The notes: generated by a model not told the origin, from the sequence alone. A stretch of DNA of 64,000 nt from Mucilaginibacter tolerans (GCF_030519375.1 NZ_JAUMKB010000004.1:1-64000); one strand, 5' to 3'. Shown: positions 26,871-35,963, numbered from the stretch's first letter. Program-made: numbers and translations.

Positions 26871-27394
26871 TAGAGCAGCAGATAAAAGACGCTATTCGCG
26901 ATATCCCTGATTTCCCGAAACCGGGCATTGTATTTAAGGACATCACCCCGATACTGAAAGACCCTGTGCTTTGCGAAAACATAGTAGATGCCTTCGTTGA
27001 AAAGCTGAAAGGTATCCGAATTGATGTGATTGCTGGGGTGGAGAGTCGTGGGTTTTTATTTGGATTGACATTGGCAACCCGCCTGGGTGTGCCTTTTATT
27101 CCTGTTCGTAAAGCAGGTAAACTGCCTTATACCATCAAACAAAAAGCCTACAAACTGGAGTATGGCACGGCCATTATCGAAATGCATACCGACGCCTTTA
27201 AACCCGGTCAGCACATACTGATACACGACGACCTGCTGGCCACCGGCGGCACCGTAACCGCAGCAAGCGAACTCATTACCGAAATGGGTGGTATTGTTGC
27301 TGGTTTTGCTTTTGTGGTTGGCTTAGGATTTCTGAATGGCAAAGAACGTATTCAACCCTGGAGCGATCATATTATTGTACTGGCGGATTACTAA
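26867..27394 (+). CDS. apt: Adenine phosphoribosyltransferase
   Basis: This salvage enzyme joins adenine and PRPP to form AMP. The 175 residues have the usual length, the FPKPGIVFKDITPIL N-terminal motif, GVESRGFLFG, and the PRPP loop ILIHDDLLATGGT at 117-129. The ATG overlaps the stop of the broken HHH gene by 4 nt (ATGA), so apt may once have been translationally coupled to it. A 19-bp hairpin follows at 27409. Confidence 0.97.
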   Translation: MIEQQIKDAIRDIPDFPKPGIVFKDITPILKDPVLCENIVDAFVEKLKGIRIDVIAGVESRGFLFGLTLATRLGVPFIPVRKAGKLPYTIKQKAYKLEYGTAIIEMHTDAFKPGQHILIHDDLLATGGTVTAASELITEMGGIVAGFAFVVGLGFLNGKERIQPWSDHIIVLADY

Positions 27395-27408
27395 ATGCAT
27401 GTCATTGC

Positions 27409-27453
27409 TGTAAAGGTTAAATAATTCGGTAACAGAATTATTTAACCTTTACA
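27409..27453 (+). terminator. Perfect 19-bp hairpin after apt
   Basis: Positions 27409-27427 pair fully with 27435-27453 around the loop GGTAACA. It is AT-rich and lacks a long T tail. Confidence 0.75.
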
Positions 27454-27486
27454 ATTGCCAGGCGCAAGGCGGGTGGTGTGTGCCGC

Positions 27487-27600
27487 GCAACGAAGCAATC
27501 CCAAACTTATACAGGGCGGATAGAACTGTTCAGAACCTGCATAGCCGCTCTGCTAATCGGGGATTGCTTCGTTCCTCGCAAAGACGCGTGATTAGAACTG
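27487..27600 (+). repeat. Intergenic repeat with GCAATCCC/GGGATTGC arms
   Basis: AACGAAGCAATCCC (27489-27502) pairs with 27560-27573. The right side continues CGTTCCTCGCAAAGACGCG, a sequence style (GGATTGCTTCGT...CGCAATGACG) that I recall as a frequent dispersed intergenic repeat in many bacteria. The whole 27395-27849 gap (455 nt) contains no gene, only repeats. Confidence 0.6.
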
Positions 27601-27672
27601 TCTGATACTGTCTCGCTCTGTCTCGCCTGTCCCGTTGGATGAGTAACAAGACAGGCGAACAGCACCAGACAA
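27597..27672 (+). repeat. CTGTCTCG/GACAGG word hairpin (family member 1)
   Basis: The left arm (27597-27636) repeats CTGTCTCGC at a 9-10 nt spacing. The right arm (27647-27671) holds GACAGGCGAACAG. Related hairpins occur at 29771, 33661 and 36025. Confidence 0.65.
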
Positions 27673-27790
27673 TTGTTTTTTACTCAGTTATTTTTTTTCA
27701 TTTTATCCGCTTAAAATCAGTTTGTTATAATTAACTTTAATTAAGGCTTTCTGTCGACCCACCAGAGCCTCATGCTGCGGAATAAGCGTG

Positions 27791-27812
27791 GAGATGCAAT
27801 GCATTGCGTCTC
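27791..27812 (+). repeat. Near-palindrome GAGATGCAAT/GCATTGCGTCTC
   Basis: The 22-nt element is self-complementary apart from a G-T pair on each side. Similar GAGACGCAAT/ATTGCGTCTC palindromes are, as I recall, common intergenic repeats. It lies 38 nt before the DsrE-like gene. Confidence 0.55.
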
Positions 27813-27849
27813 TGCAACTCAATAATTAATCACCTAATTTTTTACTGTT

Positions 27850-28548
27850 ATGAAGACCAATTATCAATCTCAGTCAGACCAGCGCCGCAATTTTATTAAA
27901 CAAGTTGCAACAGGCGCTGCCGTATTAGGTACAGGAATATTAGCTGCACCACTCTCATTAGCCGCCGAAACTGCTCCAGCACCCGGAACGTCGGATGCCG
28001 ATGAGTGGTTTAAGCAGGTAAAAGGGACTCACAAAATCGTGTTCGATGTAACGGGTCCTAATGGCTTAATGCCTTTTGCCTGGCCACGCGTGTTTACACT
28101 TACCAATGCCGCTACCGGTACGCCCGAAAAGGATTGCGGTGTGGTGGTTATCCTGCGTCATAACGCCATCCCGTATGCGCTCAACAACGATCTGTGGGCC
28201 AAGTATAAATTCGGCGAGATGTTTAAGATATATGAGGAGGACGGCAAAACGCCAGCTACCAAAAACCCCTTCTGGAAACCTGCTCCCGGCACCTATAAAG
28301 TACCCGGAATAGGTCCGGTGCAGATTGGTATCAACGAGTTGCAGGACAGCGGCATTAAATTCTGTGCCTGTGGTATGGCCATTCAGGTGTTCTCGGCAGT
28401 TGCGGCTATGCAAGGTAACCAGGATGCCAATGCCGTTAAAAGCGAATGGATAGCAGGCCTGTTGCCAGGCATACCAGCCATGCCATCGGGCGTATGGGCC
28501 GTGGGCCGTGCGCAGGAACATGGGTGTGGTTACTGCTTTGCAGGATAA
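27850..28548 (+). CDS. Tat-exported DsrE-like protein
   Basis: The 232 residues start with a twin-arginine signal (QRRNFIKQ, Arg12-Arg13, hydrophobic stretch to about residue 39). The mature part has a DsrE/F-like fold pattern: VVVILRHNAIPYALNND near 97-113, then INELQDSGIKFCACGMA with Cys172 and Cys174, and a C-terminal GCGYC with Cys226 and Cys229. DsrE-type proteins carry or relay sulfur on cysteines. The gene next door encodes a thiosulfate dehydrogenase-like cytochrome, so a periplasmic sulfur role is plausible. Tat export suggests the protein folds, perhaps with a cofactor, before export. Confidence 0.7.
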   Translation: MKTNYQSQSDQRRNFIKQVATGAAVLGTGILAAPLSLAAETAPAPGTSDADEWFKQVKGTHKIVFDVTGPNGLMPFAWPRVFTLTNAATGTPEKDCGVVVILRHNAIPYALNNDLWAKYKFGEMFKIYEEDGKTPATKNPFWKPAPGTYKVPGIGPVQIGINELQDSGIKFCACGMAIQVFSAVAAMQGNQDANAVKSEWIAGLLPGIPAMPSGVWAVGRAQEHGCGYCFAG

Positions 28549-28598
28549 ATCAATGTTATTAAATTGAGAAAAATTCCCCCATTTTTGCTTGCAAAACA

Positions 28599-28632
28599 GA
28601 GGGTGGTCGAGCAAAGCAATGACCGGGTGAGT
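28599..28632 (+). repeat. 34-nt dispersed repeat, copy A
   Basis: This segment (core GGTCGAGCAAAGCAATGACC) recurs in inverted orientation at 36100-36133 with a single base difference. Here it lies between the DsrE-like and cytochrome genes. Further along, 28645-28674 contains the palindrome CATTTGCGCAAATG. Confidence 0.85.
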
Positions 28633-28766
28633 TGACTATGCGAACCGCATTTGCGCAAATGCAATATCGCAAGTTTACTCACCCCGACTACGCTGCGCTG
28701 GTCGGCCCTCGCGTCCGTAAACGGAAAAGAGGGTGAAGAAAAACTGTTTTTTATAATCATTCACTT

Positions 28767-29747
28767 ATGTCACGTACCCTAAGTTTAACGCTATTGGTTA
28801 CTGCTTTTACTATGGTAATAAGCATCGTGGCTTGTGAAAAACATGAAAAGGAAGCTGCGTCGGTAACGGAAATCCAACCACCAAAGCCAAAATGGATCAT
28901 ACCCGATACCAGCGAAATAACCAGTGCTGAAGAGGCTAAACTGATCAAATACGGCAGGTCGTTGATTGTAAATACCTCCTATTATTTCGGGCCGAAGGGT
29001 GTAATTGCCCATAAAAGCAATGGGCTGAATTGCCAGAACTGCCACCTGAATGCCGGTACTAAGCTGGATGGCAATAATTTCTCGTTGACAGCCGTAGGTT
29101 ATCCACGGTTTAAAGAACGGAGCGGTTCTGTAGAAACGATCGTAAAAAAGGTGGAAGATTGTTTTGAGCGCAGCCTGAGCGGCAGCCGCATCGACAGTAA
29201 CAGCCACGAAATGAGGGCTTTTGTGGCTTATTTAAAGTGGATAGGTAAAAATGTAAAGAAGGGTACCAAACCGGCAGGTTCGGGCATTGAAGAGCTGGCT
29301 TTTCTGGATCGCCCGGCGGATACGGCTAAAGGAAGGGCGGTGTATGTATCCAAATGCAAGGTTTGTCATGGTAAAAATGGCCAGGGGATATTGAATGCGC
29401 AGGGAACAGCTTATACCTATCCTCCTCTATGGGGTGCGCATAGTTATAATATTGGCGCCAGTATTTACCGGTTATCAAAATTTGCAGGGTTTGTAAAGCA
29501 CAATATGCCCTACAATGCCGATAAAAGCGCTCAGCTTACTACCGAACAGGCATGGGACGTGGCGGCCTTTGTCAACTCGCAATCCCATCCTTATAAGAAT
29601 ATTGAGGGCGACTTTCCAAAGCTGGCTACCAAACCATACGATTATCCTTTTGGCCCTTATGCCGATAGCTTGTTCAATAAAGATCAGCGCAAGTATGGGC
29701 CTTATGGGCCGATAAAGAAGTATTATCCGGGCCTGGCGAAGAAGTAG
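28767..29747 (+). CDS. Dihaem cytochrome c lipoprotein, TsdA-like
   Basis: The 326-residue product has a lipobox SIVAC (Cys23), so it should be a membrane-anchored periplasmic lipoprotein. Two haem sites are visible: CQNCH at 89-93 and CKVCH at 197-201. The context GLNCQNCHLNAGTKLDGN, a conserved DCFERS with Cys132, and YPPLWGAHSYNIGAS match thiosulfate dehydrogenase TsdA, in which a cysteine is the distal ligand of the active-site haem. It would oxidise thiosulfate to tetrathionate or run the reverse reaction. It is preceded by the DsrE-like gene. The donor and acceptor are unknown. Confidence 0.8.
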   Translation: MSRTLSLTLLVTAFTMVISIVACEKHEKEAASVTEIQPPKPKWIIPDTSEITSAEEAKLIKYGRSLIVNTSYYFGPKGVIAHKSNGLNCQNCHLNAGTKLDGNNFSLTAVGYPRFKERSGSVETIVKKVEDCFERSLSGSRIDSNSHEMRAFVAYLKWIGKNVKKGTKPAGSGIEELAFLDRPADTAKGRAVYVSKCKVCHGKNGQGILNAQGTAYTYPPLWGAHSYNIGASIYRLSKFAGFVKHNMPYNADKSAQLTTEQAWDVAAFVNSQSHPYKNIEGDFPKLATKPYDYPFGPYADSLFNKDQRKYGPYGPIKKYYPGLAKK

Positions 29748-29770
29748 GTTATTCTCCGTCATTTAAGATG

Positions 29771-29830
29771 CACTGTCCCGCCTGTCCCACTCTGTCTCAT
29801 CCTAAAAAAGCCGCGACAGTGGGACAATCC
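29771..29830 (+). repeat. CTGTCCCGC/GGGACAG word hairpin (family member 2)
   Basis: The left arm (29771-29798) repeats CTGTCCCRC at 9 nt; the right arm (29812-29830) contains CGACAGTGGGACA. It lies between the convergent cytochrome and DUF4249 genes and touches the stop of the latter, so it may terminate both. Confidence 0.7.
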
Positions 29831-30636
29831 TATTTCGCTACCACGGTAATGCTTTGCGTAGTATGCGCGCTAAAATAGCCTAAAACAGATGGTGCAATAT
29901 TAGTTGGCGGATTAGATGGTGCCACGGCCCCGCCGGGATTATTGCCCTGCTGCTGCTCCAGCGTGAACCAGTAGGTGTATACCGGGCGGTCGATATTCTG
30001 CATCTCTACTCTTACCGTATCACCGGGGAAAATATCTTTTTCGCTCTGTTGCAGATCGAGGGTGACATGCTTGCCGTCAATAAACTGATCGTCAAATGCA
30101 AAAATGTAGTTGACTTGCACTTTATTTACGTACATCACAAAGCGGTATTGATTCTTTACTCCAGCCGGATCGTTGAAGTAGACAGTCATCATCCTTTTGT
30201 TATCCGTTTTATCAAGGAGGTTGCTCGAAGTCGCTACCGAGTCCATCGCCACATGCTGCGGCATTATAGAGCGGGCATTGTAAGTCTGGCCTCCGGTGTT
30301 AACTGTCAAAAAGTAAGTGTGACCTAATACGCCTACGCCTTTATTCACTGAGTATGTACCGGCCGAGTTTTCTACCATATCAAAATAAAGGTTGGCGGTA
30401 CTATCATAAATAGTAACGTTGGCGCCGGTTACAGGCGGGTAAGTATTGGTGCTGGTAAAAGGTGCATTACGGCTCAGTTTTACGTATTGCGGCCCGGATT
30501 CGTCGGTAATATTAGCTTCGATGACCAGTTTGCCGCTATCGTTCCCCAGGTCAAGGCTGATTACCTTTTTGCAGGATAATACCACCATTGCAATCAGCAA
30601 TAAACCTGAATAATATTTAAGCTTCGTCAGTCTCAT
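29830..30636 (-). CDS. DUF4249 lipoprotein (TonB-receptor partner)
   Basis: The 268-residue protein has a lipobox VVLSC (Cys22) and the DUF4249 layout of beta-rich repeats (GKLVIEANITDESGPQYVKL near 35-54; GANVTIYDSTANLYF). DUF4249 lipoproteins usually follow a TonB-dependent receptor, as here, with 3 nt between the receptor stop and this ATG. It is probably an outer-membrane lipoprotein that helps capture the receptor's unknown ligand. Confidence 0.88.
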   Translation of the reverse strand: MRLTKLKYYSGLLLIAMVVLSCKKVISLDLGNDSGKLVIEANITDESGPQYVKLSRNAPFTSTNTYPPVTGANVTIYDSTANLYFDMVENSAGTYSVNKGVGVLGHTYFLTVNTGGQTYNARSIMPQHVAMDSVATSSNLLDKTDNKRMMTVYFNDPAGVKNQYRFVMYVNKVQVNYIFAFDDQFIDGKHVTLDLQQSEKDIFPGDTVRVEMQNIDRPVYTYWFTLEQQQGNNPGGAVAPSNPPTNIAPSVLGYFSAHTTQSITVVAK

Positions 30637-30639
30637 ACA

Positions 30640-32964
30640 TCAAAATTTAAAGTTCCAGGTTACGGATGGTATCATGGTAGCAAAAATACTGGTCTCCACG
30701 GCTTCGGTTGTATTCGGTACGGTTTTGCTGTCGCGGAAAGTAATGGTATACGGGTTGCGGTGCGCATATACATTGTAAATGCCGAATGTCCAACTCGAAT
30801 GGTACTTTTTATGCTGTTTGCCCTCCAAAGTAGCGCCAATGTCGAGCCGGTTGTTGGATGGCATACGGTAGCCATTACGTTCGGAATAGGAGTAAGTGGT
30901 TAACCCGCCGACATTGTATTTACCCGTAGGGTAGGTAACTGCATTGCCGGTGCCATACACAAAATTGGCCGAGAACGTCCAGCGTTTATTATATTGATAG
31001 ATGCCTACAACAGAAATATCGTGGGTACGGTCTTGCGTTGCAGGGTAATATTGATCGTTATTAATATCAGGGAATTTACGCTCGGTGCGCGAAAGGGTAT
31101 AACCTATCCATCCGTTAAATCTGCCGTATTTCTTTTTCAGGAAAAGCTCCAGTCCATATGAGCGGCCCGCGCCATAAACCAATTGGGATTCCACGCCCTG
31201 GTTCACCAACAATTGTGCGCCGTCTTTATAGTCTATCTGGTTTTGCAGCCATTTATAATATACCTCGGCAGAGAGCTCGTAATTGTTATCCAGGAAGTTT
31301 TTGAACCATCCGGTAGAAAGCTGGTCGGCAATTTCGGGTTTAATATTATTGGTGCTCATCACATACAGATCAGTAGGGGTATTACTGGTCGAGTTGGTGA
31401 GCAGGTGGATATTCTGTGTATTGCGGTTATAAGAGAATTTAAGCGAGTTGGCATCATCCAAAACATAACTTGCTGAGAAGCGGGGTTCGAGATGGGTATA
31501 ACTCTTCACCAACTGGCCCGATGTGTAGGTTTTTGAACTGGTGACATTGCCATCAGCATCATAAGTATCAAAAGTGCCCGATCCTAAAAGGAAGATGGTA
31601 CTGAGGCGTAAGCCATAAAGTAAAGTCAGGTGATTGCTGGCTTTCCATTCATCGCTGATGTAAGCGGCGGTTTCATAACCATAGCGCTCCTCCACATGGA
31701 TATTATTAAAGCTGGATGATTCCGGTGCTGTAATATCTCCGGGAGCGATGGTATGGTGCAAAAGGTTCACACCAAATTTAACAGTATGGTTATCACCCAA
31801 AGTGTAGGAAAGGTCTTCCTTCAGGTTAACATCGGTTATTTTAGACGTCGCTTTAAAGCCTTCGTTATTCAAAAAACTCTCAATTACATAATTATAGTTG
31901 CTGTATACGAGCGAGGTATTGGAAAACAACCTGCTATTGAACAAGTGGTTAAAGCGGATGGTGCCTGTAGAGTTCCCCCAGTTAGTACCAAAGGTATTTT
32001 TAAGCGACAATACATCCTTACCAAAATACCCCGACAGGTAAATAGCATTCTTGTCATCAAAATGATAATTGGCCTTGGTATTCAGATCATAAAAATAGAT
32101 AGAGCTGCCGCGGATGGTGGAATCGGATGAGGCTTTCAGAAAGAAATCGATATAAGTACGGCGGGCGCTCACCATAAATGAGCCTTTGTCTTTAACCAGC
32201 GGCCCTTCTACCTTAATGCGTGATGAGATCAACCCCAAACCACCCTGAACGGTATAGTTTTGATTGTTACCTTCGTTCATTTTAATATCCAGCACCGATG
32301 AAAGCCGTCCGCCATATTCAGCTGGCATACCACCTTTATAAAGGCTCACATCTTTTATCGCATCCGAATTAAAAGTGGAGAAGAAGCCGAAAAAATGCGA
32401 TGCATTATACACCGTTGCCTCATCCAGCAGGATCAGGTTCTGATCGGCACCACCACCACGTACATAGAAGCCGGTATTACCCTCACCTGATGACTTTACA
32501 CCAGGCAGTAGGGACAGGGTTTTCAAAATATCCCTTTCGCCAAGCAATACGGGGACCTGGTTTATCTGCGCCATATTCAGCTTCTCGACACCCAATTGCG
32601 GCGATGCTATATTATCATTATTAGGCGCATTGGCACGGATCACTACCTCCTTCAGATCGCTTTTTACCTGCAGCGGGATATTTACTTCCTGATTTTGGTG
32701 CAGGGAGATTTTCTGCTCTACAGGCTCGTAACCGGTGTAGGTAAATAATAAGATATAATCGCCCTCTGGTGCATAGATGGAATAAAAGCCATAGCTGTTG
32801 GTAACCGTGCCGCTCTGTGGTAATTCCTTTATGCGGATGGTAGCGCCTATGAGTTGCTCGCCGGTTGTGCCGTCTTTAATAGTACCGTTAATGGAATATT
32901 TCTTTTGGCCGAAGGAGATGAGAGCTATACTAAGAAATAGGAAAAGTAGTAACGTTTTGGCCAT
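30640..32964 (-). CDS. TonB-dependent outer-membrane receptor with carboxypeptidase-like regulatory domain
   Basis: The 774 residues contain a signal peptide (to about residue 19), a carboxypeptidase-like regulatory domain (SINGTIKDGTTGEQLIGATI, about 24-105), a plug domain (GEGNTGFYVRGGGADQNLIL near 160-180) and a 22-strand barrel ending in VTWNFKF, the aromatic terminal signal. It is shorter than SusC (about 1000) and pairs with DUF4249 rather than SusD. The substrate cannot be read from sequence; no extra sigma/anti-sigma genes are adjacent. Confidence 0.93.
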   Translation of the reverse strand: MAKTLLLFLFLSIALISFGQKKYSINGTIKDGTTGEQLIGATIRIKELPQSGTVTNSYGFYSIYAPEGDYILLFTYTGYEPVEQKISLHQNQEVNIPLQVKSDLKEVVIRANAPNNDNIASPQLGVEKLNMAQINQVPVLLGERDILKTLSLLPGVKSSGEGNTGFYVRGGGADQNLILLDEATVYNASHFFGFFSTFNSDAIKDVSLYKGGMPAEYGGRLSSVLDIKMNEGNNQNYTVQGGLGLISSRIKVEGPLVKDKGSFMVSARRTYIDFFLKASSDSTIRGSSIYFYDLNTKANYHFDDKNAIYLSGYFGKDVLSLKNTFGTNWGNSTGTIRFNHLFNSRLFSNTSLVYSNYNYVIESFLNNEGFKATSKITDVNLKEDLSYTLGDNHTVKFGVNLLHHTIAPGDITAPESSSFNNIHVEERYGYETAAYISDEWKASNHLTLLYGLRLSTIFLLGSGTFDTYDADGNVTSSKTYTSGQLVKSYTHLEPRFSASYVLDDANSLKFSYNRNTQNIHLLTNSTSNTPTDLYVMSTNNIKPEIADQLSTGWFKNFLDNNYELSAEVYYKWLQNQIDYKDGAQLLVNQGVESQLVYGAGRSYGLELFLKKKYGRFNGWIGYTLSRTERKFPDINNDQYYPATQDRTHDISVVGIYQYNKRWTFSANFVYGTGNAVTYPTGKYNVGGLTTYSYSERNGYRMPSNNRLDIGATLEGKQHKKYHSSWTFGIYNVYAHRNPYTITFRDSKTVPNTTEAVETSIFATMIPSVTWNFKF

Positions 32965-33075
32965 TAAGGAAGATTTGTCGCTAAAGTAGCGGTATTACAG
33001 ATATCATTTATTAAGAAGTTAGATGATAAATGTTAAATATTGTTAAGGCTAAACGGAGATTTATTTTTGGCGGAA

Positions 33076-33564
33076 TTAATTAGTGAAAAGGATCAGATCG
33101 ACACTTGTGGTGCCACCACTGGAGGGTTCGGTCACTGGTAGTACTTTGTCATAGTCAGTGATTGCACCATCACCATTAATATCCATGTAGATGTCATCGC
33201 CGACTTTGGTATTAGGTCCCTGATATGGCGAACTGTTTATTTGCTGCTGGCTGGTGAACTTGCCCTTTACAAGATAAGTAGCATCGGCATTGAAAATGGC
33301 TTCCTGGTTAGTGCCGTCATAATACAGGTAGTAAGTTCTGCCCGGAATGACGATATAATCTATTTTCCCGCTAACATCACTGGTGCCTATAGTAGAGCTG
33401 ATTATGCTACCGGAGGATACGGTAAACAGCTTTACATTAACATTGCTTTGTACGCCTGCGTTCTGTAAATGTACACTTACTTCTATCACAGATGGTTTGC
33501 TATCTTTTTTACAAGCGGTGAATAAGAGGACTGGCAGGATGAATAAAGCGGGGTTAAGACGCAT
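33076..33564 (-). CDS. Lipoprotein of unknown function
   Basis: I do not recognise the family. Starting at the ATG at 33564, the 162-residue product has a good signal and lipobox LFTAC (Cys18), then KKDSK. An Ig-like or CNA-B-like region follows, with repeated polar strands, and an acidic Asp/Asn loop DIYMDINGDGAITDYDKV near 134-151 that looks like a single EF-hand/dockerin-type calcium loop. The longer frame from 33609 adds 15 residues that would spoil the signal peptide. Confidence 0.75.
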   Translation of the reverse strand: MRLNPALFILPVLLFTACKKDSKPSVIEVSVHLQNAGVQSNVNVKLFTVSSGSIISSTIGTSDVSGKIDYIVIPGRTYYLYYDGTNQEAIFNADATYLVKGKFTSQQQINSSPYQGPNTKVGDDIYMDINGDGAITDYDKVLPVTEPSSGGTTSVDLILFTN

Positions 33565-33660
33565 AATGGATAAGTTAGATATGCTTGATGGATGGATTGT
33601 ACGGAGCAAGATAGCAAAAGGTTTGTAAAGAGGAATATTGGACGATGGTAGCTATATGGT

Positions 33661-33716
33661 GTCCCGCACTGTCCCGCATGTCTTATTCCCACAAAACCGG
33701 GACAGCGGGACAGTCC
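33661..33716 (+). repeat. GTCCCGCAC/GGGACAG word hairpin (family member 3)
   Basis: The left arm (33661-33690) repeats TGTCCCGCA; the right arm (33697-33716) reads CCGGGACAGCGGGACAGTCC. It lies just downstream of the slipin gene, whose stop is at 33727. Confidence 0.7.
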
Positions 33717-33726
33717 ACCCATCCAG

Positions 33727-34632
33727 CTATTTTTTATCGGTATTCTTTGCTTTATCCTGACCGATGCCCATGGTCAGTGCAGTTAAGCCTGCCATGCTGC
33801 CAAGTTGCATAGTATCGATTGCCGAGCTCGGTACAATGACAATAGTCGAATTTTGTTTTAAACCCTCATAAAGCATATTCATCGCCCTTAAATGTAAGGC
33901 TACGGGGTTATCTGCGTACGTAAGGGCCGCTTCTCCAAACTTTTCGGCTACCTGTTTTTCAGAGTCTCCCAAAATTACCCGGGCCTGCCGTTCTCTTTCT
34001 GCCTGTGCCTGCATTGACATGGCGTTCTCTAATGCACCAGGTATCAAAACATCTTTAATCTCCACCGAATTGACATTGATTCCCCAGGGTTCGGTACGTT
34101 CATCAATTATTTTTTGCAGTATGCCGCTGATTTTCTCCCTTCCTTCAAGCATGTCCGATAGCATCGTCTTTCCAATAACATCGCGCAATGCAGTTTGCGA
34201 GGCCCAGCTGATTGCACCAATATAATCTGCAACTTCCAGGGCAGCCTTTTTAGCATCAAGCACTTTCCAGAAAAGTACGGCATCCACATCAACAGGTACG
34301 GTATCTTTGGTAAGCGTTTTTTCGGCCTTAAACGATGTCGTAATCACGCGGGTATCGATCCAGTAGGGTATGGTATCCAGAATAGGGATAATGAAAAAAA
34401 GTCCGGGTCCACTGAGCGATTGAAAACGGCCCAGGCGCAATACAACGGCCTTCTCCCAGGGATTGGCTATCTTAATAGAGATAGAAATTAGTAAAGCAAT
34501 CAAAAAAGTGCTAATGGTAATAATGACGCTTAACGCAACATTAGAAGCGTCATACGCAGCTCTGGCCCATACAATACCAATGCCCAGTATTATTAAGAAT
34601 ATGATTATTGGGAACGAATTTTGATTTTTCAT
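33727..34632 (-). CDS. Slipin (stomatin-like SPFH protein)
   Basis: SPFH proteins assemble into membrane microdomain scaffolds. The 301 residues have two hydrophobic N-terminal segments (about 6-25 and 33-55), the SPFH core starting VVLRLGRFQSLSGPGLFFIIP near 67-87, DTVPVDVDAVLFWKV, then a coiled segment NAMSMQAQAERERQARVILG and a C-terminal oligomerisation tail. I chose the ATG at 34632 because AGGAGG lies 9 nt upstream; the longer frame to 34713 is not needed. No NfeD partner gene is adjacent. Confidence 0.9.
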   Translation of the reverse strand: MKNQNSFPIIIFLIILGIGIVWARAAYDASNVALSVIITISTFLIALLISISIKIANPWEKAVVLRLGRFQSLSGPGLFFIIPILDTIPYWIDTRVITTSFKAEKTLTKDTVPVDVDAVLFWKVLDAKKAALEVADYIGAISWASQTALRDVIGKTMLSDMLEGREKISGILQKIIDERTEPWGINVNSVEIKDVLIPGALENAMSMQAQAERERQARVILGDSEKQVAEKFGEAALTYADNPVALHLRAMNMLYEGLKQNSTIVIVPSSAIDTMQLGSMAGLTALTMGIGQDKAKNTDKK

Positions 34633-34641
34633 ATCAAACCA

Positions 34642-34647
34642 CCTCCT
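34642..34647 (-). promoter_or_regulatory. Full Shine-Dalgarno of the slipin gene
   Basis: AGGAGG on the minus strand, 9 nt before the ATG. Strong Shine-Dalgarno sequences are rare in Bacteroidota, and this one fixes the start. Confidence 0.75.
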
Positions 34648-34772
34648 AACTGGTTGATATATTGTATAATACAAGGTAATCAAATTGCGCCCCTTATTGG
34701 TAATGGCAATCACATATTTTTGTGAGTCGACTGAGTAGATTATGCGATTGACATGTTAATAATATCGACGCT

Positions 34773-35963
34773 TCACCCGGCCCGATGATATTTATTGGGG
34801 ATAAGGATTAGTAAAAACATCGCTCCAGCGAAAGCGCATAATGCGCCCAATATAAATACAGACGCATGGCTGACATTATCCCATAATTGCCCGGCTATTA
34901 TACTTGAGAATAATCCTGATAAGCCAACGGTGGTGGTGTACCAGCCTATGCCGCTTGCCTGTAAGTGTGCCGGAATAAAATCAGCAGCAAGCGACTTTCC
35001 CGCTGCCCTGAATATTCCTTGGAAGAGGCCGTAAAAAATGAAGAGCATACCTATAAGTACAACACCTGAAATAACGGCAAATCCGGTATAAGAGACCATA
35101 AAAATAATGAACCCGGCTAACAGAACAGGTTTTCTTCCGAATTTGTCAGAAAGCGCCCCGGCAGGATACGAGATCAGTGCCGCTACAAGATTGAACCCGG
35201 CATACACCAGTACAGTGGCTACCAATGAAAGTCCCTTATGCTTCATTTGCAGAATAAGAAAGGCATTACTTGAATTGCCGATTCCAAACAAAGCGGTTAC
35301 GATAAGATATTTCCAATACATTTTAGGGAATTGCCGGATATGCAGGTCGATCGCTGCCTTAGCTTTGACTTTTTTTCGCCCTTCCTTTACGAGTGCCATC
35401 ATCAAAACCGATAACAAGCCGGGAATTACCGCCAGATAAAAAATCGGCCCTATATTAAAGTGCAGCATAAAGAACAGTAACACGGTGATTAGCGGCCCCA
35501 AAAAAGCCCCCAGGTTATCGCCGAAACTTTCTAACCCAAAGGCTTTTCCCTTATCTTTTTCAGCAACGGATGCTGCAATGAGCGCATCACGCGGAGCGGA
35601 GCGGGTACCTGCACCCAAACGGTCCGAGAAGCGTCCGGCTAAAACCCCATACCAATTGCTGGCTAAACCAATTAATGGCTTTGACAGTGCCGACAGAAGC
35701 GTACCGATAAGAGCTATAGATTTTCTTTTTTGCAATTTGTCTGATAAATACCCTGAAAAGCCCTGGATAATATTTTGAGTTGCCTGTGCAATGCCATCGA
35801 TAAGCCCTATTATACTTCCATTTACTATCATAACCTGCGTAAGGTAAATGGGCAATATCGGGGTAAGCATCTCGGTAGAAATATCTCCAAAAAGCGAGCT
35901 GCATGCGAGCAGAATGGTATTGGAGCTCAAGCCCGAGAAATATTTCTTTTTTATTGACGCCAT
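34773..35963 (-). CDS. Major facilitator superfamily permease
   Basis: The 396-residue, 12-helix inner-membrane transporter carries MFS motifs: the SLFGDISTEMLTPILPIYLT first helix, the loop GYLSDKLQKRK between helices 2 and 3, and GRFSDRLGAGTRSAPRDAL further on. This subfamily is common and mostly of unknown substrate; drug or metabolite efflux is possible. The gene is upstream of the slipin with a 140-nt gap and reads in the same direction. Confidence 0.88.
   Translation of the reverse strand: MASIKKKYFSGLSSNTILLACSSLFGDISTEMLTPILPIYLTQVMIVNGSIIGLIDGIAQATQNIIQGFSGYLSDKLQKRKSIALIGTLLSALSKPLIGLASNWYGVLAGRFSDRLGAGTRSAPRDALIAASVAEKDKGKAFGLESFGDNLGAFLGPLITVLLFFMLHFNIGPIFYLAVIPGLLSVLMMALVKEGRKKVKAKAAIDLHIRQFPKMYWKYLIVTALFGIGNSSNAFLILQMKHKGLSLVATVLVYAGFNLVAALISYPAGALSDKFGRKPVLLAGFIIFMVSYTGFAVISGVVLIGMLFIFYGLFQGIFRAAGKSLAADFIPAHLQASGIGWYTTTVGLSGLFSSIIAGQLWDNVSHASVFILGALCAFAGAMFLLILIPNKYHRAG

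Noticed and set aside
28066..28614. Long open frame on the minus strand opposite the DsrE-like gene (182 codons)
   Set aside because: It lies wholly within the plus-strand gene, has no family resemblance or promoter, and the plus-strand product has a clear Tat signal and conserved cysteines.
30640..32964. SusC-type glycan receptor
   Set aside because: The protein is too short and no SusD gene is present; its partner is a DUF4249 lipoprotein.
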